From positions 62,001 through 126,000 of the forward strand of contig VTFK01000535.1 in NCBI GenBank assembly GCA_009617715.1: a stretch of DNA of 64,000 nt, in the 5' to 3' direction. Position numbers and translations under genes: made by a program. The number at the start of each line of letters is the position of its first letter. Positions within the stretch are counted from its first letter, which is position 1. This DNA comes from Plectrocnemia conspersa. Lineage: Eukaryota > Arthropoda > Insecta > Trichoptera > Polycentropodidae. Shown piece after piece: positions 13,448-25,856 of this stretch. The notes beneath the pieces were generated by a model, which saw only the letters and a program-made list of their open reading frames with translations, ran no database searches and had not been told where the DNA came from.

Positions 13448-16400
13448 AAAAATATTACGCGAGATCACATTAACGCAATAAACTCCAGAATCGGTGACTA
13501 TGACAAGACCACTTAAATTAGAGTATAAACATAAAATGCATAAGCGTATCTATCTGACTTTTACAAATTTATGAATTTAAATTTTATAGATTTATTATTG
13601 CTATTTTTTTCAATTTATCCTTAATTTTTTATTTATCTAATCAATTTATAAAAATACTTTCAGAAGCATAATTTTTTTAGTAGATCCCGTTCGTTTATTA
13701 CAATAATATAAAAAATTTACATTACCTACTTAATTTTTTTGTTATATTCTAATAATCATATTTAACGTTTATATAATAAGCTTAAGGACCAAATAATACA
13801 GCTTTTGCTAAAAAATACATAAGTTTAAAAAAGTGTCGAAAATCAGAACCCTTAGTGAAATCCAACTATTTTTTATTATAAACTCATACTCTTGTCTCAA
13901 TGTAACCAATGAATGTTAACCGATGGGCATTTATCGCCCTCTTGTTTTATATTTAATGTAGACTTATTGCACCCATAGTAGATGTTACTAAAGAAATTCT
14001 ATGATCGGGTTCGGCAGTTGTTTTGAACGCTAAGCCGTTCGGTGGATTAGTAGTCGGTGCAAAGGCAACCTGCGGTTAGGTGTAAGTTGAACTGGAAAAG
14101 CTAGACGCTTAGCATAAAGGTAAATATTCACAAAGTGATTAATAAGTACTATTACGGTAAAAGCATTTTCACGTTAACGTATTAGCTTTGCTCGGCCCGC
14201 AGATGTTTTACTCGATACTGCTTCTTCGCCAAAAACTTGACATACGTATGCTAATATATGTTTCTATTGTCGAAATACCGATATATATATATATATATTA
14301 TGTTACACTATGATGATTCTATATTTTTAAGATACAAACTTAAAATAACTCCTTTGAAAGATATTGCAAATAAGTTAATCGTCGTTGTTTAAATAAGATA
14401 AATTTTGCAAGTCTTCTACAATTATGTAAAAAAATGGTTGATAACAGTGGTAGATTTTAAAGCCCACTAGTGTCAAATACTACTTTTATTCATCTTAATT
14501 AAATTAAGACGATCGTAACTCAAATGACCCTAATATGTCACGGTAGCCAAAAAAACAATTCATTGTTTTTTTGCAATACATACAAAAAATAATATGAAAA
14601 CGATAGCCAACAAAATAATACATGGTAGGAAATAGAAAAAATCTTATAATAATAAAATTTACTTATAAGAACCGGAACAGCTGCTCGTAGTTGTCATTAA
14701 ATATAATAAATCCATAGGTAAGTTGGCAAATGCGGAATTAAAAATAGTTTGATTGTCGACAGCACCCTTCAGGTGCTTAAAGAAATGCTTAGTGTCATAC
14801 AACTTTCTGCGAGAACTCAGCGAATCAAATCCCAACGCTCCTTAATGTTATAAAGGAGTGGCAAGAGTGGCGTAGTAAAGATGGGGGGGTCCACGGGTCT
14901 GAACCCCCTCCCTCTTGGCGGAGTGCAGCCAGTGATTTTATGTTAATTAAATATAAATTACAAAAATTATCTTGCCTTTTTTTTTGACAAAATCGAGACT
15001 GACTTTGTAACCCTTTAAAATTAATTCGGAAACCAAATCAGACACAGAAAAACGCACTGTCTTCAACTTCTCTACGCCGTATTTATTTTTAATGTTCTCA
15101 TAGCACACTGTATAAATATGATTTTACACTCTTGCACTTTAACAATGAGAGCTCAAACCCACCCTCAGGTAATGTTGACTGTTTAATATAAGGAAAAAAC
15201 AAACAAGTAAAAAAACGTGTCGAAATAAAGGTACATATATTGAATGTTACTGAAATGCATATATTATCTAACTTTCAAAGAAAATAAATTATAATACTAA
15301 AGCAGTTGAAACCATGATGCTAAGTTTTACAAGCTTTCACTTTTTGGTATCAAATATTTTATGATAAAATGAAAGCTTATTGATAAGCCAAAAAAACAGA
15401 ACCTAAAGATGCATTAAGAATTAAACAAAATCAAGTATGTTTCATTAACACGTTCACACTTTATATGATTTATATTACACGTTCACACTTTATATAATCA
15501 AATTTACACTTAAATCTCAACCACTTTTCATACATACAATTATAATGAAAAAATAGTACTCACCACAAAAGCGCAATGCGAAGATCAGTTGAAGCCGCCT
15601 TAAACTGGAGCAGTTTATTTGCTTGACGTTTAATGACGACAAGGTGCTCGAAGCGGCGAAGCACAACTGACAAATAATCATCGCCTATACACCGTTGGTG
15701 GTCCGATTCCCTTGAATCATATCGCAAATGAATCATTCCTCGTCATTTGTGTTTTAAGATAAGAACGTCTGGCGCTTTTTGCAATGTAAATATTTCAGTA
15801 TCCATGCGCACTCTTACACCCATTGATTCGCAAAAGTTATTTGTCTATGAAGACTAAAGAGAGATTATGATTCTAAGCAATGTTTTAAATCAAGGAATCA
15901 AGACTTAAATTCATAAATTAGGATCATTTTCAGGATTCAATATATTAACATTGCTTTGCAGAGCCTTTTCGAATTACATTCTATTAGTTAAGTTTTACAT
16001 ATTAATTAAAATATATGTTCGAACAAAATTTTGTTTTTGCCCATTCTCTCCATTAAAAACGTATCCGATTATTTTTTCAACTTAGTCGTCAGATTTGTCA
16101 ATTTTTTCCAAATGCTCTAAAAACTGAAAATTTGTTAGTTAATTGTAAACCGTATTTAAATTGTTTTTCGATGACCAGTCAAATTTGGTGTGAAAATTTA
16201 AAATTATTTTTAAAAATCTTTTAATGAAAAATAACAGATCCGCATAGAGGTTTTTGTCAACTTTTCTTCTATAAATAATTAGTCTAAGACAATAATTATT
16301 AGAAACTGAAAATGTTATATATTAACTTAGATTAGGTACTTAGTATTATAAAAATATGTTCCATACAAAAATCATGTAATTATATTAACAAAGAAAATAC

Positions 16401-16490
16401 ATGTTAAATCTTAAAAAAAATATATAAATTATTATTCTTGTGCTTTAATTGTTTTATCTAGAGTTTGAAATAAAAATATATATAATTAAT
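13448..16490. other. Gene-free region with balanced-composition islands
   Basis: Islands of higher GC occur at about 13990-14110, 14750-14940 and 15570-15790. On the minus strand a strong donor GTGAGT at 15558-15563 follows one of these, so about 15800-15564 could be a non-coding 5' exon, but no start codon opens a useful frame. A 30-bp segment, CACGTTCACACTTTATAT plus flanks, is repeated at 15449 and 15478. Confidence 0.3.
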
Positions 16491-16495
16491 TCATT

Positions 16496-16783
16496 TTATT
16501 TGTCTGCGTTTGAAAAATCTAGTCGTCTCTGATAGGTTTGCCGTATAGAGGAAAGCAGCTGCTTTCTCAGAATTCTTCGTCTTAAATAAGGTTCGGATGA
16601 ACTCTCTTGCGTTCCATGTCGGGAATATAAGTTAGAAGTTCTAACGGAAACGAAGTCCGAATGGAAGTGGCAGTATAAGTGCTTTGATACGTTAGGTCTG
16701 CATTTGATAATGATATTTTCTTGCTTATTGCAACTTTTGCCCTTACGTGGCTGTTTGAATCTAAATCGGTAGAGATTTAGCAA
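16496..16783 (-). CDS. Candidate terminal exon of an unidentified gene
   Basis: The minus strand is open for about 95 codons with more balanced base use than its surroundings. It encodes a basic, hydrophilic segment (for example YLRRRILRKQLLSSIRQ) ending SNADK and TAA. The stop overlaps an AATAAA poly(A) signal in CAAATAAAATG. There is no in-frame ATG, so if real it is a last exon entered by splicing; TACCGATTTAG at about 16755 is a possible acceptor. No partner exon was found upstream on that strand and no family is recognised. Chance openness or transposon origin remain possible. Confidence 0.28.
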   Translation of the reverse strand: MLNLYRFRFKQPRKGKSCNKQENIIIKCRPNVSKHLYCHFHSDFVSVRTSNLYSRHGTQESSSEPYLRRRILRKQLLSSIRQTYQRRLDFSNADK

Positions 16784-17699
16784 CTTTGCATTTATTTATA
16801 AAGTAATACATAATTGGTTTGTATACGTACAGGCACTGATGATCAATCCCTCTATTGTACGGTTAGCACAACGACTTAACAATTTGCCGACATGTCGTAA
16901 AAACTAATGTAATTTAGTTTTATATAAGAGATCACCAAACGGACCATTTTACCAACATAAAGAAAAAATTCTTACCACACAAAATTATCAACTTCGGAAA
17001 AAAATAAAGATTTAACAACCGAAAGGAAACAAACCACAAAAAACAGAGCCATCAGTAGCCATCTGGATCGTATATTGCTTAAATCGTAAAAATATTTTAG
17101 AAATGAGTATGGGTGGTTAACGTCTTTGGAGGGATTGCGCTATTGTATCATATTTTTATCAGTACACGATTTCCATTATTGATGATAGTATTTTGTGTGT
17201 GTGAGGTTTTAGCTTTTAAACGGTGCTAGATTTCTCTTTTCGTTGTTCAAGTGGTCGTTCTGGTAATCATTCAATTAAAAATAAATGATCTGGTATTTCA
17301 AACCCTTCTCGGCCCTTGTCGTTTTAATAAACATAATAAATATTTTTCTCGCGTTCTAAAATAGATAAGCAGCATCTCACATTTTTTTATACTCCATATA
17401 ACCAGGGCTTTTTTTTCGAACTCACTTCTTCTTAAGAAAACTTTTTTTTTTACTTAAGAAAATAGCATTTAAATTATATTTAAAGCAGCTTTTCCTATGC
17501 CACAAGCGCATAAAAATTAAACAAAATTTATCATATTTTTTTTTTACTTTAGACATGTCAAATCTAAAGTATATAAACAAATACAAATATACAACTGAAG
17601 ACTAAATGTAACATAAAATTTAGCTGGGTTGGATCTCAGTTGCTCATAGGCTGAAACTCCCGAGCCTAATGCAACTGTGGGACGCAGGCGTGGTGCCCG

Positions 17700-18430
17700 A
17701 GAAGTACCCAAGATACGTGATGTGGCGCTCTTTTAGAAGCCCTACGCCCCTTTTGGACAGTCAATAGGCGTCGGAGCGAGGCGCAGGATTTTTGATCCGA
17801 AAAAATAACCCACTGGAGGGAATTTATCAGAAGAGAGAATGACGAGATTACTTGGGGAAGCCCGTATCGCTGCATAAAGCTTAGCAATATCGCTGCAGCG
17901 TCGCTTTGGGTGTCGCAGACCAAAACTAAGTTTGCGCAATCGACTCGCGACAAGCAACCGTCAACATAATGGAGGTCCTTCTTTCGGAGGAGCTTGTGCT
18001 TTGCTCGATTGGAAATCTTTAGAAAGAGGCTGTCCGCAAGGGTCCGTCTTTAGTCCTCTGCTGTGGAACATAATGTTCTCTTCTCGTGCATTTCGACCTC
18101 ATCGCATACGCAGACGATCTCCTGCTTCTGGTTAACGCCAACAACAGGTCAGAAATTGAGAGCAAGGCTGAGATAGCCTTGTCGCGTTTGCAAGACTCTT
18201 TCGCTCCCCACAAGACCTTAGCGGTGATGCTTAACAGATTGCTTGACAAAGATCGTCCCTCTTTCTTTTTGATGAACGGGTTGAACAAAAAATTTGAGTC
18301 GCGAGTCCGCTATTTGAACTTATACAGCTTATATAATATATTCGATTCAATTTCTGACCTGCCATTCACCTTAGACTTATTTTTTTGTAAAGAGAGGAAA
18401 TCTTCTAAAGACATCACCAGCCTCTAGATT
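17700..18430 (+). pseudogene. Decayed R1-clade LINE, internal part with YADD box
   Basis: Broken pol reading frame of an R1/TRAS-type non-LTR retrotransposon on the + strand. Pieces in three frames give WREFIRRENDEITWGSPYR (about 17810-17870), then LERGCPQGSVFSPLLWN (about 18025-18075), then AYADDLLLLVN with SFAPHKTLAVMLNRLLD (about 18105-18250). In R1-clade polymerases the FAPHKT and RYL segments follow the YADD box in exactly this order. Most of the fingers/palm region between the first two pieces has been deleted. The element is much richer in GC than its surroundings, as expected of a fairly young insertion. Stops and frameshifts rule out function. Confidence 0.75.
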
Positions 18431-18585
18431 GCTAGTGATTGTGCCGGATTCCGCTACTTACCGGTTAAACCTCTCTCCAGCCCTCTCCCAAACGACCGTT
18501 ACTATCTTTCAGATATTAAACTTCGGTTCGTCCAGTTTAGAGACTCTATCCCGTTAGGGCCATTATCTTACGCTGTCCATGCCTC

Positions 18586-19210
18586 TTAGTTGTTTAGGCA
18601 TTCTAGCATAGATTGAGCTATAGTGTCTGCTGATGCAGACCTTCCTATGACCGTTTCCAGCACTGTACTTTCTGTCGTCCAAACTGCGCACTTGAAAACG
18701 GTACGCTCTGCGTCGCCATCTTCAGAGGTGTCGCAAAGGAGACATTGTTTTCTTTTTTGTTTCGGACCACCCATATTTGGCAAGTTTTTAAGTTTTTTTC
18801 ACCCTGGCGAGTTCTTACACTCTGGGAGCCTTAGCTACTACCAAATCTTCTCCATCACTAGTACGAGCCCGGCGTGATTCATACAGCTCTGGATTGCGTA
18901 ATTCGTCTCTTCTGCGACTTGCTTAAGCTGCAAGCCACCACCGCGACATCGACACCGTCTGGCATGGTTACTCGTAGCAGCTTGTCGCAGCTCAGAGCGA
19001 TGGTCCAAGCAATGACCCCTGCGGAACGCCTGCCGTCACTCGGCAGAGGCGTTTGTCTCCTCCGCTCTCGTACTCTAGTACCCTGTCTGTGAAGTAGCTC
19101 TTAACGAGCTTCACCAGGTATGCTGGAGTTTTCTTTTCCTTCAACGCCTTCAGCGATAAATGCCAGTTAGCTGAGTTGAAGGCGTTTCAGACGTCGAGTG
19201 CTATAAGCAA
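18586..19210 (-). pseudogene. Decayed R1-clade LINE, opposite orientation, RT core and C-terminal zinc knuckle
   Basis: On the minus strand the sequence reads LDV(stop)NAFNSANWHLSL (about 19205-19150), LVKLVKSYFTDRVL, and TAGVPQGSLLGPSL (to about 19000). After a deletion comes a C-terminal cysteine motif, CLLCDTSEDGDAERTVFKC (about 18750-18690), with ETVIGRSAS after it. NAFNSANW and AGVPQGSxLGP are hallmarks of R1-clade reverse transcriptases, and a CxxC...C motif at the end is usual in that clade. It lies tail to tail with the + strand fragment at 17700-18430. Because each retains parts the other lacks, they are two insertions or a rearranged pair rather than one element. Confidence 0.75.
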
Positions 19211-19615
19211 AGCGCGGCTGACTGACCGCATAGAGGAGTCGCAATTCGATGGAAAAACTGCTAAGATTGGAGTGCTGCCATTGGGGGTTAAGTTTATTAA
19301 GCTCAACAAGGCGATTTATGTGTAAATAATAACGTACGTTGCCGGAGCTTTCACTGAGAGGGCTTCGCGAGGCCACCCTCAACTTCTAAAATGGCACCCT
19401 TGAAACATGTAAGAGTGTGCTACAACACGGCTCCAATTTTGACACGTTGCTGAACGAGCTCACATTTCAGGATGCGGAGCAAGCAATTCAACCAACGTCT
19501 GAAAGACTTCACTTGACGAGTGGCAGAGGCAGTAGAGCATCGCCAACACGGGTCGCTTAATATTTAAATTCTTTCCAAATGAGACAGAAGTAAAGCTACG
19601 TGTTATCCTTTGCGT

Positions 19616-19890
19616 TCACCACTGCCGTTACCAGTACTAGGGCCCTACGAATACCAACCTTATGGGCGGGCACCCAGCTTGTGACGGTCGGATGAGCGGA
19701 ACCCACCCTTTGTAGTTCTATATATTTTATTCGAGTTTCATTAGTATTTCTCTCAAGCGCTCGGGAAAACGTGCTATTGTTGACTGGCCTGCATTGCTTT
19801 ACACTACGTGCATTGCGTATCATTCTTGTCACAACACCACCCTGATTTTTTTGAGAGGTGTATTTGTTGTCTTTTGTGTCATAAGTAGTG
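19616..19890 (+). repeat. Direct repeat, copy 1 of about 280 bp
   Basis: Starts at CCGTTACCAGTACTAGG and is repeated with roughly 80% identity at 20047-20330, an offset of about 430 bp. Shared words include CCCTACGAAT, TGATGAGCGG or GGATGAGCGG, GAGTTTCATTA and TATTTCTCT. It has the same elevated GC as the adjoining LINE fragments, so it may be untranslated LINE sequence or a satellite-like module. Confidence 0.6.
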
Positions 19891-20046
19891 TCTCGCGCCC
19901 TATCTCGAACGGCCAAATAAAGAGATCACTTCCTCTCAAGGGTTTGGGTTTTAACCTTATGAGTGGTCCCTTGCTCTCCCACACTATAATCGGCGAACTC
20001 CAGCGTGCGGTCGACTGGCGCCGATTTCCGAAGATGCATCTGTGCT

Positions 20047-20330
20047 TGGACCACTACCGTTACCAGTACTTGGACCCTACGAATCCAACCCAATGGGTGG
20101 ATACCCAGCTTTTGACGGATTGATGAGCGGGATCCACCACCTGTAGTACTACGTTATTCATCTGAGTTTCATTAATATTTCTCTTGAGCGCACGAAGAGA
20201 CCTTCTCTCGTTGACTGCCTGCAATACTTTGCATTGTGTGTATTAGTATTTCGTTTCGTTTCATCCTTTTTACAACACTATCCTCCTGATCTTCGAGGGA
20301 TGTTTATGCTGCTTTTTGGATGAGGCAACA
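20047..20330 (+). repeat. Direct repeat, copy 2 of about 280 bp
   Basis: Second copy of the unit at 19616-19890, starting at CCGTTACCAGTACTTGG. About 155 bp of unrelated GC-rich sequence separates the copies. After 20330 the sequence returns abruptly to AT-rich spacer, so the end of copy 2 is probably the boundary of the whole inserted block. Confidence 0.6.
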
Positions 20331-21939
20331 TAAACATTATTCGTTTAGATTTTCCTATTTTCACGGATGAATGTCATTATGAATAATTAAAATTGAGATA
20401 GGTCATACATATTAGGTATTGAAAGTTTTCTAATAATAAACTTCTTCAGCTCATAGGAATATCTTAAATCAACAAAAAATATCTTACACTCGATTTGCTG
20501 ATGTTTTTTACATGTCTATATTGCTTTATAATGTAATAAAAAACAAAGTAAAATCAAGTTGTAAATTAAAATGGGTAATAATATCAATATTATAAAATCA
20601 TAATTTTGGCAAATTAAACCGAGTCTGTAGATATTTTTTTATAAACCCCACATGGTAGCAGTATTGCTAATAAGGCTAGAAAAAATAATTTGTAATGTAA
20701 AAACAATTCAAAATATGGGATAACACTGTTGAATGGGTTTCATGAGTAATCCAGGACTTCTTATCACCCTAAACTACCTTAATTATATTTAATTATATTT
20801 AATAAATAAAACTCACAGTACACGTTTTGCACTACGATGCATTTAATGGAAGACATAAATTGACTAGATGGAAAGCGTTACTGTTAGCGCTTAACCAAAT
20901 ATGATTTATACTAGGAAATTGCATAATAATTCTCATTGCACAGCGAGACAAGATTCAGACATAATAACTCATTACTATTTGTTTCTAGTGTACTTTTACG
21001 CCCGCAAAGATTTATTAAATTCTTATTTTGCGATTAGAACTCTCCTGCTTACTTTTCTATTATTACAAAATATTATCAGGGTGCCCCAAAAAAAAACAAC
21101 AAAACATCAATCAAAAATATATAAGTTATATTCTAATGACTCGTATTTTTTGGGTCAGAATTTAAAAACAGTTGTGTTCAGAATTTATATTAAAAGCTCA
21201 CGATACCCTAGTCAAGGTAACAGCAGCCAGAAAAAATAGTAGATGTTTGGATTTTATATTAATTGGAATAGTCAAAATTTATATTAAATGGTAAGAGTTA
21301 TTTTGAAAGATGATCATAACCATTTTTTTAGTTAGCGTTGTAGCGTTACCTTGTAGTATTATTATTGCTGTAACGCTGAAAATTGGTACAATTGGTCAAC
21401 CTGTCATTTGCATGTCGATAGTTCATTATCATTATCATTGTCAAGGTGTTTTAGCCAAGCGTGCTCTCGTCTGCCGATCTGTCGTTATTCCGTTTCGTTA
21501 GTGGATCGAATACCTTTTTCGCGTCCAACGTACAATTAAATAGATTCATCGTTGAGAGTTAATCACGGGGTCAAAACTCAATAAATCGTACGGGCCGCAA
21601 CTTACACAAAAATAAGTTGTAATTAAGGTTGCCAACATTATGAAGAAAAAAATGGTGATTTCGGAAATATTTTTGTTCATTTATGGATCCTACATGAGCT
21701 AAAAAAATGATCACCTTGATTTTTTCTGTGTAAATCTGGGATCCTGGACGATAATTTGAATTCTGTCATCACATTGACTATTTCCCGAAAAAAACAATGA
21801 ATCAAGAGGAGATTTTATAAAGGATAATAAAACGGAAGGCAGAAGTGAACACGTGGAAAGGCAAGGTAATAAAAAAAGAGCATGATGGGAAAAGAGTACT
21901 TATTTTTCGGGAACGTCGGTTACAAATATGTACAAGATA
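20331..21939. other. AT-rich spacer
   Basis: No gene is supported. Near 21080 CAGGGTGCCCCAAAA resembles a Tc1/mariner terminal repeat, but no partner end was found. Open frames on the + strand near 20.9 and 21.3 kb show no recognisable protein features. Confidence 0.4.
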
Positions 21940-22290
21940 TTCCAAAACCTCCAAGGAAATTTAAGGAACCGTAAACGCAAAAGCAATTTCAAATATTTGG
22001 TTACTGGTTTTAAACCAAGCTAAATTAAATTTTAACTAATTTTATACAAATATAAAATCGTTTAAATGAACCAATTCGAAAATTAGTGCATTTGTTGTTT
22101 CCTTAGTAACAAACAAACGAAAAAATAATAAAACACAAGATCTAATCAAAGACGAGGCAGCTCAAGAGTCTGCGGCAGCTGAGATAAGGTCAAAATTACA
22201 CTCAAGATGATGACCCCAACATCGGTAGTCAAAATGTCGGCAAACAAGATGCGAGTAAGAAAAAGCGCGATGCAAAAAAGCTAAGTAACG
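21940..22290 (+). repeat. Interspersed repeat, copy 1 (second copy at 49.3-49.7 kb)
   Basis: Shares long stretches with 49340-49712 in the same orientation: AAATATTTGGTTAC, GGTTTTAAACCAA, TTAGTAACAAACAAAC and AAGATGATGACCCCAACATC, in the same order and spacing. The last part can be read as DDDPNIGSQN followed by a Lys-rich stretch, as in a transposon leader protein, but frames are broken. Its class is not determined. Confidence 0.65.
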
Positions 22291-25200
22291 TGGAAAATCA
22301 ATCCGGTAAAAACCTAAACAAAATATAAAACATCACGTTAATTTAAAAAATAATATAGTTATTTAGTATCATCAGAAGATTTATGGTACACTTTTTTTAA
22401 TCTTCGCACAGATGAGAGTTTTAGAGTCGCACTTTAAATCATTTTTAGTTTTATATCAACATTGTTATCTAATCTGCCCCGCGGATAGGAAAAAACTTTT
22501 TTGAGAAATTTAGAAAAAATTCAAAAGACATGAACGCGAATTTAAATCACGCAAATATAAATAAAGAATTTCTAATATGCAAGTCGCGTAAAAAATAAAA
22601 TAATAATTTATAATATAAACAGTTACGTTATGGTTCTAATTAATCGATCGAATAAAGTTTATGGCACTTTAACTCATCATCGCATCATAAAAAGGTACAG
22701 GATTATTTACGCCTTTGACACCGCTTAACATATAATTTTTCTAAATATAAAACGTGTTTGTTTTAAACTATATGTAATATTGGTATTTATAAAATAAAAT
22801 AAGCCAACTATGAATATTTCGATACACGAATTATCTCTGTTTTGTGTATTGTGTATGATACTTCTACACTTCCACAAATCAGAAAACAATGAAATTTTAA
22901 GCGACAAATTAAAGGATAATAACCTAACAGTAATTTAATATAAAGTCAGAAAATAATATTTTTTTTTTAGTAGTTATAACTTTTTAAAACCGTAATTTAT
23001 GTCTGGTTGGCTATGTTTATGGCTAAAACAGATGATCAACTTAATTTTTCAAATGCTGACTTTGTTTATGGTTGAAACAGACGATCAACCCTAATCTTGA
23101 GGTAGGATTGTCTCCATTACGATCGAGAGCTTAATATTTATTCTAGTGAAAAATTGGATTAAAGCTTATTCTAGTTTCCAGTTAAAAATATTGAATAGTT
23201 TTCCGATGCTTTTTTTAAATGCTATGTACTTGATTCCTAAGCAATTAAAATTTTCCATTATACCACAATTAAATATAGATATGTTATAGAAAATTAATTA
23301 AATAAGGTTTGACTTCCAACACCTCATAACTAGTAATAAGCTATGCATATTAGCTTAAGCTTTTATTGATTGATGTATGAAAACTTTTATTGTAGCGTTT
23401 CTAATATATAATTATCAAAGTTTGTTTGATTAAATATTTAGTAGGTTTATGCTTTTAAAACCTCATTAAAAATGATAGGTAGGTATTATTTATTTTATTA
23501 AATCAGCGTTCATATTCGGCTCATTTTATTTTATAAATAGCAATAAATCGTATAGTTTAAAACATTAAACACTATTTTTCTATGTCTAGCATAAATATTT
23601 CTGTACTTTTTTTCATGATGAATTTAGCGGAAATGTTCATAAATTTATTTCCGAGAGATTGTATAAGGTGTTTTTTAAATATTTTGTTATGGGACAACCA
23701 CAACCTTATATTAAAATTTTGATTGCGTTCTCTCCGAAATTTTTATGGTATTGCTTTCTTATTTTTTTTTTAATTTTAAATATTCTAATATTGACGGAGC
23801 TTACTTAAATTAGTTTTTTTTATTTAGAGTATGTTTACGCATCGGAATCAAAAAAATTTTGCTTGCTTAATTACTGACGAAAAATAATAAATATCATCGT
23901 CGATTACTTTAATATAGATCGGAATTTATTTAAATTAAATAAAGACCATCGTAATCTAACAAATTACTCCAATGCGTCACGATAGTCGAACAAAAACAAT
24001 ATATTGTATTATTTCATTATTACACAAACGATTCGTCACATGTTATGACACATTGAATTGATTCTGATTTGCCAGTAACTTCATTAACTAATTGCTCAGG
24101 AATTTCTTTAATATGCAATTAAAAAAAAATTACTTTTACTAGTTGCACGCCCATAATGCCAAACAAAAATGCTTTGCAATATCTAGATTAGATACTTACT
24201 TCTTTAGAAATCTTCCTAATATTGATTCAGCTATTACAATATAATATTGTTATTATTAATGTTTGATTAAGTAGGTTGATCTTAAAATATCTTAAAGCTT
24301 TCTTGAACATTTGCGCCACTTCACTACACTCTATTTCATTTTTAACGTAAATTTTAAATCAAAAAAAAAAAGTTGAGAAAATATCGTTAATACGTCAACA
24401 CAAACTACGTGCTTATTATAACTGATAATTAATAGGCTAAAAAAAAATATGAGCTCAATCGTCGTTACTTTTAATTACATGTAGTATATTGTATATGCTA
24501 TCAATTTTTAATTTACACAGTTTCACTCCAGAAATATTTATTAATTTATCTAGCTAAAATAACTGATTTTTACACTAAACAAATTTTAACTAAACATACA
24601 TGCAATTCATAAAAAGAAAATAAAAAATAGATCTAATATTATACCTTATTTCTTAATGCACGAAGATGTTTTTTTATTCCATTTCGTATCTTTTTAGACT
24701 TTATAAATCAAATTTTACATATACCGTTATATTTAAAGGCTTACGTATGTAATTTTTCGGGTTTTGAGGCTGAGATGGTATGACGTAATGTGTTAGTGCT
24801 GGATGATCCACTGATGTGTCTCGTACTGTGAATTTGCAGCGTCTCTCCTAGTGGATTTGCTTAATGACCAAGTGTCACATATTTTATAATGCTGGTTTGA
24901 GACAGCTTTGCCGAATCGCATATGATGTTTGTGGGGCAACTGCATCGCTTTTTGGATACACCAACAAAATGTGTTTACGCTTTAAATAAAAAACGGTCTA
25001 AGTAGCCACTCCAGCGATTGTCAACCTAATGGTAGAATAACAATAGTATTATTTTAAAGGTAGACTATATTGTTTATCTCGCATTTAAACAAACTGTATT
25101 TTTTTGCTAGTAGTCATGGGTAGTTAATGTTCTAAAGCAGATGTTATATTAGCTGGTCCGTGCAATACTTCCAATTATTAACGCAATTGCTTGGTCACGA

Positions 25201-25660
25201 AACCCCTCTTCTATTTGTGAAAAATGCTGTGTTGACTTTAAGTAACGAAATTTTTTTTTTAATAAATTCTAAATTATAGCAAAGGGTGTTTGTGGTTTAA
25301 ACACTTACAAGTAAAACGAATTATTTTATACCCTTTTTATTTTCCGCTGACATTTTGACGTTTAGTGAGATTATATTTCGTATACTCTTACTGATAAACT
25401 GAAACCTGATGTATGTATGTATGTAAATATGATATAACATTAACAGCTTTCTCGGATTAATTAAATTTTAAGGTACATTTTAATCTTGGGATACAAATAT
25501 TAAATATCATATATACTAGATTAAAGTTTAATTTTATATATGTCTGCACTTCTACGCTGTGTATTATTGATTAACATTGATATACTGTGTAATTGAAAAA
25601 AAAACACGGTAATAGACACTAAAAAAATAAAATTAAAGTGTCTTCGTCACACCATGCCAA
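22291..25660. other. AT-rich spacer upstream of the odorant receptor
   Basis: No exon or transposon protein is recognisable. A short imperfect tandem duplication lies at about 23008-23093 (TTTATGG...ACAGATGATCAAC, then TTTATGG...ACAGACGATCAAC). A block of more balanced composition is at about 24760-24970. Confidence 0.4.
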
Positions 25661-25661
25661 T

Positions 25662-25735
25662 GCTTTTATAACGAATACTCGCTTATTTATTATTAAAAAT
25701 GCGTTTCGTTGTTTACAGTTCTTCGTTATAAAAGC
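25662..25735. promoter_or_regulatory. Perfect 14-bp inverted repeat carrying TATAAAAG, upstream of the odorant receptor
   Basis: GCTTTTATAACGAA at 25662-25675 is the exact reverse complement of TTCGTTATAAAAGC at 25722-25735. The right arm includes TATAAAAG (25727-25734), 123 bp before the receptor start codon, so it is a plausible core promoter for that gene. The left arm presents the same box on the other strand. It may be a divergent promoter, or the ends of a tiny foldback element that donated a TATA box. Confidence 0.45.
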
Positions 25736-25856
25736 GTAATGATTTCAGTAGGTGGTAACTTATTTCACACGAACATTTTCTACGTGCTAGTCAAGTATTT
25801 TGATTTGTATACTGGGTCTTCAAGTTCAATTATCATAACGAAAATATTTTAAAAAA

